Under the pieces are notes generated by a model, which saw nothing but the letters and a program-made list of their open reading frames with translations, had not been told where the DNA came from and ran no database searches. Position numbers and translations under genes: made by a program. This document shows, in pieces, positions 20,745 through 34,451 of a stretch of DNA of 64,000 nt (its first letter is position 1; the number at the start of each line of letters is the position of its first letter). Origin of the DNA: Typha latifolia (lineage: Eukaryota > Streptophyta > Magnoliopsida > Poales > Typhaceae); the NCBI GenBank assembly GCA_019914945.1, contig CM034113.1, forward strand, positions 1,178,001 to 1,242,000, given 5' to 3'.

Positions 20745-23700
20745 ATGCTTCGCCCCTCCACCCTCGTCTCCTCCGCCAATCGCCTCCATCTCCTCTCCTA
20801 CCCCTCTTCCTCCTCTCTCCCTCGTCACCAAAGAAACCCTAATTTCGCCCCTAAATCTTCTATCGAATCCCTCTCTCTCCGATATCTTCCCCTCCCTTCT
20901 CGCGCCTTTGCGTCGCACCGCGTGCTCTCTTGTCGATCTGCGAAGCGGCTGGAGGAGTCCGAGGTTGTGGTTGCGGACCTGGTGGAGGTCGAGGAGGTGG
21001 AGGAGGAGAGAGTGAAAGATGAAGGGGATCGGATTAGCGTGGGGGTTGGAGAGCCGAGCTTTCCGGTGCGTGTTGAGAGTTGGAAGATGAGTTTGGGAGA
21101 TCAGGCGTTCTTCCTCTTGGCCTTCATTGCTGTCACGGTGCGTATTTCTTTGTAATTTGGCTTCTCTTTTGTTTTGGGTTTTGGATTTGTGTGGATTTAG
21201 GAGTTGTGAACGTCTAAAATGAGTTGACTTCTTACCAAAATGTAATCTTTTGTTCGATCTCGTTTGTTTATTGAGTGGGGAGATGTCGATTTTATTAGAT
21301 GGGATGGGGATGAAATGGAGATGGCTTTCTTATTTCTTCTTTTGAGGATTGTTAATAAATTTGCAACAGGGTGAAGATTTGGTGCTTCTTACTATCTTGG
21401 TGTGGGTAATTTAGCGGTTGGTTTAGCCGTAATACATTGGCAGAAGGTGTTAATTTTGGACATTTTAAGTTTTATTCCTTGTTCTTTTTATGAAACAGTT
21501 ATTATTCAATTTCTTCAAGTGTTATGTGGTCGAAAAGGAACCAAAAGGATGAATCCCAACCTTAAATATGTCTTTAGAGTTTAGTCATCAGGTTTGGAGT
21601 TGCTTCTGTAGGCATCTTATATTTCTAAATTTCTTTATACAATAGTTTTTTTAATGCACTTTCTGAACACCAATTTGTTATGCACATCTATTTATAGTTG
21701 ATTTGATCTATGAATGCAAATATCGTCCTCAGATAATCTTATGTTGCCATATATGTGTGCTTGGGTTAGTATGGGTTGTTGTTTATAGACCTTGATAATT
21801 AAATCTTACAGTTAAAGTGGCCTTAAGAATGAGATTGTGCTTCATTTGGATCTTTAGCTGTCTGTGCCTTGGAGATGAAAACAAATCTCTAAATACAAGC
21901 TGTCTATCATTAAACTTTGTCTAGACTGCTATTCTGAAGGAATTCATGAAAGTTTTTTCCAGAGGTGACTGATCCTAAAGTCTAGACAGGATAACAGATA
22001 ACTTTATCCTCTAATTGGCCTTATAATTCTCATGGAAGGTTCCTTTAGTGGTAAGTGTAGAGCATTAACACCAACTTATTGTGTAGGACTTTACACTACG
22101 CGAACCTTATAGTCACTTCTTCTAGGGCAATATGAGCTATCGCATTAAATTTCTTCCGTTCATCGTGGCAGTTCATTTGATATATCTGATAGCTAGCTAC
22201 TTAATTTAGGCAGATAATAGAATTGTTGGATAACATGCAAACTCGTTGTATATCTATATTTACAACAACTTAGTACTTCATTAGAAACATATGGGAATTA
22301 ATTTTTGCTACATTAACTAACTGTTGCTTGCTTAGACTAAGAAATTACATAATTAATTTTTTATTTTTCTATGGAAATTTGTTATCACTTATTAGTTCTA
22401 TAATTTGATTATATGGAGTCTGGACTTCACATTTTAATAAAGCTGATTGCGAAGGAGATGAATTAGAACATATAGCATCATTTTAAGATTTCAGCATACT
22501 TAGGTTGTTGTTATGGGTTCTAACCAAGTCAAGGATATAATTTTATTTATTTCCAAATTCGACCTTGTATGCCTCAAGAATTACGCTGACCTATGAAATT
22601 TTTTTTTTCAATTAGAATTTTTCAGGAAAATAATAATGGTAACACTATGTTTATTTCTATATATTGCAGACCTCTGTAGCATTTACCAGCCTGGTGGTTG
22701 CAGTTATTCCTACACTGTTTGTAAGTTCTTCTTATCATTTAATTTGTACAGTTCATTATTTTCATACATTATGGTTCAGTGGAAGGTTATGGCTTTCGTG
22801 AAGTAATTTGATAACTATATTAATAATAGTTTAGTAACTGTATTAGTATGCGGTAAACCAATCCAAACAGCTGGGCCAAAAAAAAAGTTTGCTAGATGGG
22901 CCAGAAATGTCAGCTTAACTCTTTCCTTAGGACACAAGTTTGCTTGTCTGCTGCCTGTAAAATTCATGCTGAGCTAATCTCTACTAAGCATGTTCAATTT
23001 CTTGACATCCTGTAACTTGAGCTCGATCAACTTATCTTCTTGGGGGACCAGAGACCTCATAAATCTTGCATCTTTTAATCTTCCAATGCTTCTTGAATAT
23101 CTGGAATAAATTTCTCAATTTATGTTTTCTTTTCATTTTGAACTTTGAGCTTTTGCTCTTATAATTTTTTAATAGTATTTCTTGTTTCAGAATACAAAGG
23201 TTACAAAATCTTTTCGTATCACAAGCTAGTTTCTCTTCATTGTGTATGTTATCCTGCCTATTTTCAGCTTTTTAAGCTTTTCATGACACATTTGAGTTGA
23301 AACCGAAAAGGGCTGCATACTCAATCTCTGTTAGAGTTTATCTTCTCATTGTTCCTGTTCAGCAGTCAGTTCAATGTGCAAGTCCGTTGCTCTTTTCACC
23401 TTTTTTTTCCTGTTACATGCCTCCACGCAGCATAATGATATTAAACCCTTGTTTCTTCTTTAGGCCATGAAAAGAGCGGCAACATCTTTTGCAAAGCTAG
23501 CTGATACTGCTCGTGAAGAACTACCAAGTACTATGGCAGCAATAAGACTCTCTGGCATGGAGATCAGTGATCTCACTTTGGAATTGAGTGATTTGAGGTA
23601 AAAGAAACTAAGGCCTCGTCTGGTTCATGCATGAAGTTTTTTAAAGATAACTTTATGCACATTCTTTAAATGTAAATTATATGCATCTATAATTTTATTC

Positions 23701-24388
23701 ACATTTTGTTTAGTTGTAAAATGTAATAATAATCTTAAATAAGATTTTAATTGTAATTAAAATCTTACTTATAAAGCGTGTCACCTGTGATAAAATTTTA
23801 TACATAACTTACCACATAATTTACTTTATGCAACGTTTGATTAAAATATATTTTAAAAAAATCTAATTCATAAATAAATATCTTGCACAAAACAAACACC
23901 ACCTAAACTTTTTTGGTCATTAAAGGAGAGAGATTGCAGACACTGCATGCTGGTCACACCAAAGTGGCTGGCTTTCCCTTTAAAGTAGCTAGTTCACACA
24001 CTCCTTGTATTGCCATTACTTTTCAGCCAGGAGATAGCAGATGGTGTCAGCAAATCAGCTCAAGCAGTTCAAGCTGCAGAGGCTGGAATCAGACAGATGG
24101 GAACTATGGCTCGGCAGCAGACTATCTGTATGTTATCAACTCTCTCATTTTATTTGTATATTCCACCTTATTTATTTGTTTAAATTGATCTTGCCAATGT
24201 GTTTACTTACAGCAATGATACAGGAAAGAGCAAGCTTACCAAATATCTCAATACAACCTGTGGTTGCGGGCGCAGCAAGAAGAACTTCTCGTGTGGTTGG
24301 CCAGGCCAAAAAGGCTTTCATCAATCTTCTCTCTCCACGAGAACATAACGGTGAGGAAGAACAGAAACCTGATAAGGTGGAGTCATGA
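20745..24388 (+). CDS. Predicted plastid-targeted membrane protein of unknown function
   Basis: Five coding exons join in frame: 20745-21137, 22670-22720, 23464-23597, 24027-24127 and 24213-24388, giving 284 aa. The first 60 or so residues are rich in Ser, Arg and hydrophobics with almost no acids, typical of a chloroplast transit peptide. An acidic stretch (VEVEEVEEE) follows, then a hydrophobic segment at about 120-150 (FFLLAFIAV, then VAFTSLVVAVIPTLF) able to form one long or two short membrane spans. The C-terminal half is helical and Ala/Gln-rich (SKSAQAVQAAEAG) and ends in a basic, then acidic tail. The layout recalls DUF948-type proteins (membrane anchor followed by a long helix), but I cannot name the family. 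The first intron is 1.5 kb. The intron at 23598-24026 contains a MITE. All splice sites are GT/AG. The gene model is strong; the function is unknown. Confidence 0.8.
23612..23903. mobile_element. Tourist-like (PIF/Harbinger) MITE in an intron
   Basis: TAA stands on both sides (23609-23611 and 23904-23906), the 3-bp target duplication of PIF/Harbinger elements. The ends are loosely inverted: GGCCTCGTCTGGTTCATGC on the left, and GGTGGTGTTTGTTTTGTGC on the right in reverse complement. The interior is 292 bases, AT-rich, without coding capacity. It lies wholly within the intron between exons 3 and 4 of the plastid protein gene. Confidence 0.6.
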
Positions 24389-24858
24389 CGAAAATGCTCA
24401 TGGTTTAGGTAATCTCCCTCAAAACAAATAGATATCTTGCTCTTCTTTCCAGCTTTTTGAGGTTCAAGTTGTACTTCTTTCTCTACATTTATGCGGATTG
24501 TTTCAATCTTTGTAAAGAAAGGCGGGTAAGAATATTACTTCAGCTTACGTAGCATGATTGCAGAGTAACAATTACAAATGAATAGATTACTTCCAGTGCA
24601 GAATCCTTCTAACATCCCTGTGTTAATTCATCTAGCATAGCCTGAAAAATAACGCAGGCCAACTTCTACAATGCTAGTCAAATTTCAGTATCACTAACCC
24701 AGACATTTTAGAAATTTCAGAATATCGCTCTTGAACTTGAAGAGGTTAGTTAATATTTTATTGGTGCAAACTAATCTGCAAATGGAGATATTATTTTTAG
24801 CTTTTGAGAAGAGAAAACTTTGATAGTGTCCAGTAATATTAAGGCTTAGTTCATTTAT
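24389..24858. other. 3' UTR and downstream flank of the plastid protein gene
   Basis: AT-rich sequence following the stop codon. No further feature was recognised. Confidence 0.35.
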
Positions 24859-25135
24859 GAGGCGTTCACTTACATAAGAGAGCTTATGATGTTCAATTGT
24901 AAATCGTATATTTTATAATAGATGGATGAAGAGAGAAGAGAGGAGAGAATGATTGAATTGATACATTTTCAAGGATAAAATAGTAATCGATAAATATAGC
25001 AACATTGGATGGAAGGGAGGATAGAGAAGTAGGTATCAGTAAACTAATATTGAGATAAACTGTTGTTTAATTACTATACTAGTATAATTATGCTTGTACT
25101 AGAATAAGCTTAAGCTTATTTTATTTTGAACACTC
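24859..25135. mobile_element. Probable MITE with inverted ends
   Basis: The left end GAGGCGTTCACTTACATAAG followed by AGCTTATG resembles the reverse complement of the right end, GAGTGTTCAAAATAAAATAAG followed by AAGCTTATT. The interior is AT-rich. No convincing target duplication was found. Confidence 0.45.
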
Positions 25136-25203
25136 GAACAAAATTGCCGCACACAATCTACTCTACTTCTAAACCTTTCACCTAAAGAACTAATGAAAGA
25201 AAC

Positions 25204-25759
25204 GGGTAAATACATTTTCCACTCATATAGTTGTGCTTAAAATCACTTTGTCCTCCATATACTAAAAAGTTTTAATTAATTTTTATACGTATAACTAAAG
25301 TGATATCATTAACTTTTTTATCCAACTTAACTAAAAATATTCAAATTATTAAAATACTCATAACTCAATTCACTTCAACTCTTCTTATCATCTACACCAC
25401 TACCGGAAATCACCGTCGCTGCTCTCTCCCTCTCCATCGTATTCTTCTCTACCTTCTAGGGGGAGGAAGGAGAAAAGTAGTGAGAAGAAGAGTGGAGAGG
25501 TGAGAAAGAAGATTGATCTTTTTCTTTATTGTCATTTTGGGGTAAGGAAGAAGCTTAAGGGTATTTTAGTTTATAAAACATAAAAAATTGAGGAAAAATT
25601 AATTCTGAAAATTATTTGGATAAGTTCGGTTAAGTTGGACGAAAAGTTTAACAATCTCACTTTAGTCATAAGTATAGAGATTAATTTTAGATAACTTTTA
25701 GTACAGAAGGTAAAATAATTTTAGACATAAATACAGAAATGTAAAATATATTTTAACCC
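25204..25759. mobile_element. MULE-type MITE with long terminal inverted repeats (family M1, copy 1)
   Basis: The first about 140 bases (from GGGTAAATACATTTTCC) and last about 150 bases (ending ATATATTTTAACCC) are inverted copies. Shared blocks include TAAAAT(C/T)A(C/T)TTT, AATTAAT(T/C)T(T/C)TATAC, ACTAAAGTGA and TCCAACTTAAC. The centre is unique and includes a purine-rich stretch. Its ends match the better preserved element at 49676-50037. The 9 bases on each side are not identical, so its insertion site has decayed. Confidence 0.7.
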
Positions 25760-25929
25760 TTAAGAAAGGAAATAAAAACCCTTCGGCACTATTATAACAC
25801 CATCCTCTATTACAAAAATAAAATGAGGAAATTTTCAAATAACACCATTCACTGTCATATATTTTCGATTAACACCCATCCAATCAACCCCACTGTTACT
25901 TTTAACTAACTGTCATTAACTGTGGTCTA
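25760..25929. other. Spacer between MITEs
   Basis: Contains AAATTTTCAAATAACACC, similar in style to the ends of the element at 59606. No gene was seen. Confidence 0.3.
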
Positions 25930-26370
25930 CAGTATGAGTCGAGCTCGATACTTATCAAGCTTAAATTGAAAATAATTTTGAGCCTATAATTAAGATTAAG
26001 CTTGAATTAAAATTATTTTAATTCAAGCGACCATCGAGCTTGTGCTTGAGCTTAACAAGCAATCAATATGTGATTCCAAGCTTTAATCAATTCAAGCCTA
26101 AATGGGGCTTGACCAAGCTTTATTCAACTATAAAAACATAAAGTAATATAAATCCCTGTATTAGTTTTAACTTCTAGCAGCAGGAACCCTAGGAACTAAT
26201 ATATAAAAATATTACGACCTTATATAATATTATATTACTATTTTGAGCTTGATCGAGCAAAATTAATTTCAAGCCTAATTCCTTGATCGAGCTTGAATTG
26301 GTTCCATTTCGGAGCTCGTGCTTAATCAAGAATAAACCTTAATGCCGTCTCAATTATTTTGACAGTCCTA
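25930..26370. mobile_element. hAT-like AGCTCG-family element, copy 2, inverted
   Basis: The right end ATTATTTTGACAGTCCTA is the reverse complement of the left end of the element at 19711, with 14 exact bases shared. Diverged AGCTTGA/TCAAGCT and GAGCTCG blocks fill both halves around an AT-rich centre. No matching 8-bp flanks were found, so it is older or rearranged. Confidence 0.55.
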
Positions 26371-27467
26371 CTCTATAATTATTGGTAATTTACTGATCAA
26401 ATTACTTAAATACTCTTGAAATTTTTTAACCTAGACCGTACTCACTAAACCTTTTTTTTTAAAAGTCATAACCCACCTAGCTCACTCCATCAAATTAAAA
26501 ATATCTTCCTATATCTAATCACGAGATCATATCCCACATAATTTAGAGGTACTTTAAAAATTACCTTTAATATTCTAACAGAATTGTAGGTAATACCTTT
26601 CTGTTTGAAAACTGTTTAGTTAACTCAAGTGTTATATGAAAATTATAGAGTAATAGGAAGATTAAGGGTTATAAAATCCAGATAACTTGTGTATGTTACG
26701 AACTGGCTTGAAAGATTCTGGACTAGATTAAGGACGTGACTTTCAAAAAAAGCTGCAAATAATCTAACTGTTGGATATTCCTGAATTTTAGATATATTAT
26801 CACCCTTGAAAAAAGCTTTCCAACGAATTCAAAATTGCAAGGTTTAAATAGCTAAATCTTAAGATATCGACTAAACAATGACCAAAGGTCATATAAACCC
26901 TAGCTTAATAACCTTTCAATGGCTAGTTAGATGCTAGGGTAAGAAAGGAAAGAAGTTGTAGAAGTTAGCAGAAGCCAACTAAAGACTTGGACGATAAAAG
27001 AAAGGTGGAAGAGGACGCCAATGGCTAGAACAAGTAGAGAAGAAGGTTAAAAGCACAATGCCGTTTTTAATTATCAAATTTCACTCCAATTAGGATTTCC
27101 TCCACATATTTATAGAGGCTCACCCTAAAGACCCAAACAACTAAATTAAAACACTTCCTTATTTTCTCGAATTAATCTTTTATTTCACTGCAAATAGATT
27201 CCGAACTTACAAAAGTGAATATCAAAATTGTAAATCGGGAGATTAACAATCTTATCCAACTGGCTTAATATTACTCAAATATCTGTAAAATATTTTGCGA
27301 ATATTTTTCTAAAACTGTGTAGAGCTAGAATTAGCTAATTAAATAAAATTCTAACTTACTAAAACTCTAACTAAACTAAATAACCGAATAAAATAATTAG
27401 ACTCAATCCAAATAACCCAATCTCCCTTTGATTCGATCTGACCCAATTCACATCAGAATGTTAATAA

Positions 27468-27504
<37 letters not shown>

Positions 27505-28124
27505 GTCATTAAAAATGTTCCCTTAAAAACATGATCTGTAGTGGCTGATGTGAACTTGTTTCCCATCTGGCGTTACAGCAATAAGAAGCTAAAAGGCAAA
27601 CATATGTTGCTTCCGTGAATTAAGTACTGCACAAGAGAAAATGAAAATTTATGAAGTGCAATTCATCCACGAGCTCAAGAATATAAACCTGAAAAGAGAA
27701 GAAACACAAAGATCTGCAATAAATTTCATAAACAAGAAGCAACAGGATCGACCATATGTAATGATTAATCACCAAATATATATTTATTCCTGAACACCCA
27801 ACATTTCTTTCCCTAAGATACAACCTATCTTTCACAAGAAATAAAAATTAACTCAAGATGTAGAAGGAAAAAGCCACTGTGCTCAACAGCTCAACTTTGT
27901 CCATAGCAACATGTATTGCCTATTTTAAGAATCTACAGTCGCAAAAAATTGCAAGCATTATATCCTTGAGCACTATTACCATTAAAGTGGAGGGCCTTAT
28001 GTCATTAACCGCGATAGACAAGGGGAATTTGAAGAATCCCTGTGCTTCTCTAGCCATCTCCAATCTCGATTGCCTTGACAAGTTGCTCAGGCTTGTACAA
28101 GCAAAATCGTCAACAGATGTTGGC
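26371..28124. other. Intergenic DNA downstream of SEC24
   Basis: Contains an (AT)n run at 27471-27500. The stretch at about 26640-27450 has LTR-like character (ATTTATAGAGGC near 27108), but no paired LTR or clear ends, so a solo LTR is only a possibility. The part above about 27780 may belong to the 3' UTR of the minus-strand SEC24 gene, with GGAATAAATA on the minus strand at 27779-27788 as a possible polyadenylation signal. Confidence 0.4.
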
Positions 28125-31100
28125 TCAAGCCATTTTTGTTTGGATTTGCCGATGGACATGTACAAGAAACTCAACATAAGAGAGGCCTCCAGGGGTCTTG
28201 TCTTCAACCATATATGAAAGGAAAAACATGCCTGCAGAAGATAAAAAAATAGGGTAATTATTAAAAGAACAGTACCCTTGATTTCAACAAAGAATAAACA
28301 AAGTTTTCCCAACTTGCCAAGCTTAGTTAAGAAGCAAAACATTTTGGGGATTGGTTCAGTGGATAAACAAGTTTTCTTTCAAATGAGTACCAATGAACAA
28401 ACCTGATGGGTCACCCTTTCTGCAGAGACGCAAGCTGCAACAAATTTCATAACTTCATTATTTTCATCATAAAAGAAATTGAGGAAAACAAAAGGTAGAG
28501 AGAAATCTACAATACCGCAAGTATGAACATCTCTGGCGTCTTATCTCATTAACTGCATCATTTACTTTCTTCGATAGATCATTATCAAATTGCTGCAGTA
28601 CCAACTGCAAGAAACAAGATCTCATTTCAGATATAAGTACAGCTTTGAGATGAGGTATCAAAAAAGACCAGCAGCAGAAGATACAATCCTGAATTACTAA
28701 AAACAGTTGAGCTAACTACAGGGACGTGTTGCACATAACGAAAGCAAAGAGCACTTATTCTTTGTTTCTATATTAGTGAATTGAACCTTTGGTTGCTCAT
28801 GTAATATAATCAAGTGTTCCTCAAAAGTGCATAACTGCAGTAAGTAAAAACAAAGAGCAAGTTTTAAGAATATTGGTTTTTGATGTCTCACCAATGAGTT
28901 CCACCAATATTTAAGTCTGTCATTGAGCTATCATTTGAATAAATTCACAATTTAGCATCTTTGGTTGAGTTTTAATGGAAAAAAGAACTTAATTAATACC
29001 AATTTCCTCTGTGAAATTAGAGGGATATGACAGCCGAACAGCCGAACATAGTTTAAAGTCCTCAATTTTTTTTGTCAATAGTAGCATGTAAGCAGAACAC
29101 ATTTAGAGTTTCCAGATATCAGAATTAGGCAATCTAAGTAGGGTTCCTTTACATGTAACTTTGCTCAAAGTACTTTCTAACAGATAGTTAAATATGTGAA
29201 CCATTAGAAAAAGAAATTTTTTAAAAAAAACACCGATATATATCATATAAAATACCTTAAGATTAACTCTGTTTCTTATTGTCAAAGGATCAGATCTTAA
29301 TTCATAGGTATCCCAGAGCAACCTTATATTCATCTTCTTCACTTGTTTACCAACATTGTATGCCAACCAACATACAATAACTTATCATTCTCTATGTAAC
29401 AAAGGAATCTGATCACATTCTTCAATATCTTGGTGTAAAATTAAGTCATGCTTGTCAGAAGCATGGTCTGTGATGATATCAAGGTTCCAAAATATACAAT
29501 CGATTCTTTCTGATGAATAACATGTCTAAGGATTGAAAGTCAAAAGTTTCAAAATATGGAGAGAATTGCAAAGAGAATATCCAGGTAGCAAATTCGCTTT
29601 GCAGATCACTCCTTAATTCAGGCACTTCTATCTTTCACACTGGAGATCCGGGCCAACAATTAAAATTTTATTCTTAAAACTATTTAGATCCTTATGGATC
29701 CAACTGAAGGCTAATCAATTTGACTATCATAATCAGGTATACATGCAACAAAGCAGAATACTGATAAGATACAAAGAAGCAGCTAAGAGAATAATATGTA
29801 CCTGGTTTGGAACTCCGTCCAAAGTAGAAACTCCGAACAATTGTTGGAGAATATCTGGGCTCACCATATTTCCTACATAAATTAAACCCTCCTCACCATT
29901 TTCCAAGAGATAAATTCCATCATCATTTACATGCTCACTGGATAGAGGAAGAGTAGCAGATATAAGAGAATCATCTTCCTGCATAAAAAGAAATTCAAAT
30001 ATGTCACCTATATAAAAAAGAAATAGAGATAGAAGCAAATTTAATTGAACTGATCATCAATCATTCATACCTTCGAAATGAGATCATGGATAGAGATCAT
30101 CCTTGGATATACTACAGGAACAGCCAACAATATAGAAAGTGAAGCAGCATGGCTGACCCAATAGGACCGATCATCTAACCGACCATCACTTCTCAATCCA
30201 GTACTTTTAATCAGAGCTGAAAAAAAGGATAAGAGGGTATCAATTTAGCATACTAGTCTAACTCTGATGAGCGAATTTATCAAGATGGCAATTCCATGCC
30301 GAATGAAATGAATATATAAAAACCTTAAAATATTAATTTTCTCTTCATTCTTCTTTACCATATTACGCGCACAATGCGCAACACAAAGATGACATTAAGA
30401 ATTGTAAAAAATATGGGTCAGGAACCAGCCACATTAACCAAGTCAAACTACAGCAGTGTAAGGATCAATTAGCGTCAATGGAAGTCATCATACCTAGAGT
30501 ATATAGAGGCAAAAGCTTAAGAGCCTCAGGAAGAATTAGCTGTCCAGCGGATGATACAGAAGCGCAATATTTACGGTATGAATGTAAGATATTGATGCAG
30601 AGGTTTGTTATTTGTTCACGAACTTGAACAAGAGGGCTGCTAGGAATGCCATTTGCAGCTGCACAAAGCAGAATAGATAACACATTATAAGAACATGACT
30701 ACAAAAATAAAACGAAAATTTCTACTCAACTTATTGTCAGAACTTACCAATATAACAAGAGTATCCTTTTTTAATCAAGTTTTCATTAAGCAAGTAAACG
30801 CTAACAGAAATTCAACACATAATAGTAGAAAATATAATACAAGGGAAAACAACATAACAAGAATATATTACCTTGCTTTAGAAGGCAAGCAAACTGAGTA
30901 TCTAAATCAGCTAATCTGAACAGACTGCTGAGCGTATTTGTGCATGGAAGTGAGAGATTTATGACTCGTATTCTTCTTTGCCCATATACTGTAGTGTAAA
31001 GAAGTGCACACTGGAAAAGGCAGCACAATGTAATGTATTAACAAAATTTAATACGAAATAAATTTAATACGAAATAAATTTGCAATCGGAACTTATAATA

Positions 31101-34100
31101 AATGTTACTTATTTGCAGAAGGCATGGTAGTGAGTTGGATAAGTCTGGTTAAAAGTCAGGATTGAAAGACATTTACTGGAAGAGAAGCCCAAACAAATAG
31201 CTAACATATATAATAACTGACCAAGAACTTGAAAACCGGACAAGCCCATCAAGAGGCAAAATAACATGAACAGTTAGCAGCATAAGTACTATTTAAGTAC
31301 CACTTACAATTGTGAATGCGGTGCAGCACATACAAATTGTTAACAAAAAGAGATGACAGATCATGGTCAAAGACAGCCCTTCGTTGTCTGCTGCAATGCA
31401 AGTCTGAGGGCACTGAAAGTGCTGCAAACCACTGGATGGGGTGGAAGGATGCAGCTTAGGGTGGTGAAAATTGGAGAGATAAAACAACTTAAATTTAAAT
31501 CATATTCCTGATTGTTTTTCATCTTCAAACTGGAACCCCACTCACAGAGTCATGCTCCCAACAGTTTATACAATTGCCTCATATGGCAGGTTGTGGAGGC
31601 ACAAGGTGAATCCAACTCTCACAGCTCTCTTCCTCACCCTCCCACACTCTTTGCCTTGAGTCTCTGCTGCAACATAGCGCCTGCACCGAGCTGAATTGTT
31701 GTGGCACTAGAGCAGTCTCATGCCAGCAAGATCACAGCATAATATCATTTCACAATCCTTATATTTGTTGAGGATAACCCGTCATCAAATAGGATTGTCT
31801 TAGTCAAGCAGGTGACAATACTGCACTCACAGGTAACATCTATGTGGTATGTGACAGAAACAAGTCAAAGAGAGGCAAAAGTTATGTATTTTAATAGTTC
31901 TTATCATGTTCTGTCTTCCATATCCAATCTAACCCACTAATTAAGTAGATTAAGTTCTCCACTCTCAATTAATAGAAGGTTCTGCTTAATCCATATCAAA
32001 TTTATGAAATGTTTGCTAGTTATGACATCAATTACAAAATTTAGCATATAGCAACTGGTAAGTCAAAATTGGGTAGCATGCATGGGAACTGGAACTGGAC
32101 AATACAAAAACAGCAGTTACTTCAAATCTATCCACATACCTGAAAAGCACATTCTGAGCCCTCCTGAAATTTATCGTCATGTTTGAAGGTGACCATTATC
32201 GTTTTGTCAGAATCAATCTGCATTAAGCAAACGTCTTTAGGAGCAAGGAATGAAGCGTCGCATAGGATGTAAAAAATATTATTCATTATTGGCCTCTTAC
32301 AAATTTGATCACATAAATGTTTCAAAAATGAAATAATAGACAACATTTTCATGTTCCAACTTCTAAGGGGGACTAAGCAAAGTATTGGACAGAATCAATA
32401 TACTGAACATTTTATCCAATAAACATAGGAACCTTGTTGTATGGCCACTCCAAGAGGGGTTAAGCAAAGGATTGGACAGAAGCAACATAACAGACTGTTA
32501 CAGGCATTTTATTTGATGAGCATATGAACCATGTTGGATGGCCATTCACAAGTAAGAATGCAAGGTGAGTCATGATCTATCAGATAGGACATATCGAAAC
32601 GTGATGAATAAAAATTAGGAACCTCTTAATCGTAAATTTAGTTTCACATGACAATCAAGAGAGAGTTATAAGATATATCAACAAGACCACATAATCAAGT
32701 ACCATTCAATCACTCATAAGTAAAAAAGAATATAAGGACTTCTTTTTTATACTGACAGGAACTTTATTGTTGTTATTATGTTGCTAGGAAACAGTAACAC
32801 AGATACTTCCGAAGTTTTGCCATTTTGGACATGATAGTCGTTGGATACTTCCAAACATGTATTGTGACCCTTAAAGAATCCCATCTTTTTAATAAATAAA
32901 ATTAATAGTGTATTATTGGGGATACTGTTTTATACTTTTTGGATACTTTCGAGATTCTTATACAAAGTGTCAAATTGAAGGAGACCACTACCTTTTATTT
33001 CTTACCAGATCTAGAGGGTTACCTTTTGTATAAAGATTGGTTTGCTTGTTTATTTTATAATTTAGGAAATTATGTTACAATGGTTAATTTCTTATTATTT
33101 ATAGATTGAATTCACTTGTTTATTTTACATCTTAGTTAGTAATATACTACTCAATATACTGAGCCTTTGCTATTAATGGTATTTCTTTTAATAGACAAAT
33201 TGAAGGTCCCCTTGTATAAGCTATCATACATAACAATACTATATAATTCCTCAAATTAAGAAAATGCAAGTATAGTAGTACAACTTCACTAATATGTGTG
33301 TGTAAACATAAATATATACATATATGAGCTATGTATCATAAGCATATTGTATCCTTATTTTTTAAGATTTGTTCGTATCATCTTATCTATATCATATCGT
33401 ATCTATATCTCTATTCATGTCCATATTTCATAGTTACACTGATATGAATAAAATTACCATAGGTGGAAAACACAAGGCTACAAACAGTAGGAACAGGTAC
33501 ACAAAATCTCAAGAAAAGGAAGGCCTTAATGATACATCTACAATTACTTTTCAAAATTGGTGCAGTCTAGAATTCCCGTTGATTATTCAGCTCTCTAAAT
33601 AAACATATAAAAGGCAAGAGAAATTCTTGCTCACCAGTTCTACTGATTGTTAAAATTATCACGAAACTTATAAACTACAACATAACTAATGAAATTATAG
33701 CTGGTAGAGCCAAATGTAGAACAAATTCTGAATGCCTAGGTTCCAACAATATGAGGAAGTTTTTCAGTTAAGTTGCAACATAATGAAATGTCATGTCATG
33801 AATCCATGAGGTTACTCCTGGAATGTTGCTGCTTTATCTACATTGGGCTGGTTAGCATGAGCAAAACAACTTTGTTGCCAAAGTGAAACAATGAAGAACC
33901 AAGCTTCAATTCAACATTATTGAAAACCACAAACAGAAAACAAAGTGTATCAACACACTTACCCCAGGAAGATCTATATCAGTGGGAACACGCTTGCAAA
34001 AGTTTCCTGAATACTCCTGAACTTGAAGACCCTGGTAAAATTAAGAAGAAAATTGCATATAGGTGCAAAGACAGTATCTTCAACTATTATAATACCAAAG

Positions 34101-34407
34101 AAATTATTGCAACAATTATATCTTACATCAGGCTCACCTGGCTGCATCTTACACGCATCACAGCCTCAAAACCTTGGGGCCTACTAATGTTCCATCTAAG
34201 ATCGTTGTAGAGTTTGGCAGGATCAGAAAGTGCAGAAAACGGAAAGTAGTAATAGATCTGAAAGAACACAGATGTCAGTTATCAACAAGTATAATGTTTC
34301 ATCTAAGCAGGTGGTGTACAGTCAACTAAGTCAATACATGCTTAGGCTGTTTAGACAATATGTTAACCTCGAGAATGTTTAGACTATTTAGTCAATTTGT
34401 GTCTAAC

Positions 34408-34451
<44 letters not shown>

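Noticed and set aside
20740..21015. Second open frame at the start of the plastid protein gene
   Set aside because: It overlaps exon 1 in another frame and lacks continuity into later exons.
26640..27450. Possible solo LTR with a TATA-like ATTTATAGAGGC
   Set aside because: No TG...CA ends, target duplication or second copy could be identified, so it was not called as an element.
27920..28342. 140-codon minus-strand open frame over the last SEC24 exon
   Set aside because: Only part of the last exon is translated, in another frame, and the rest is intron. The spliced model explains the region better.
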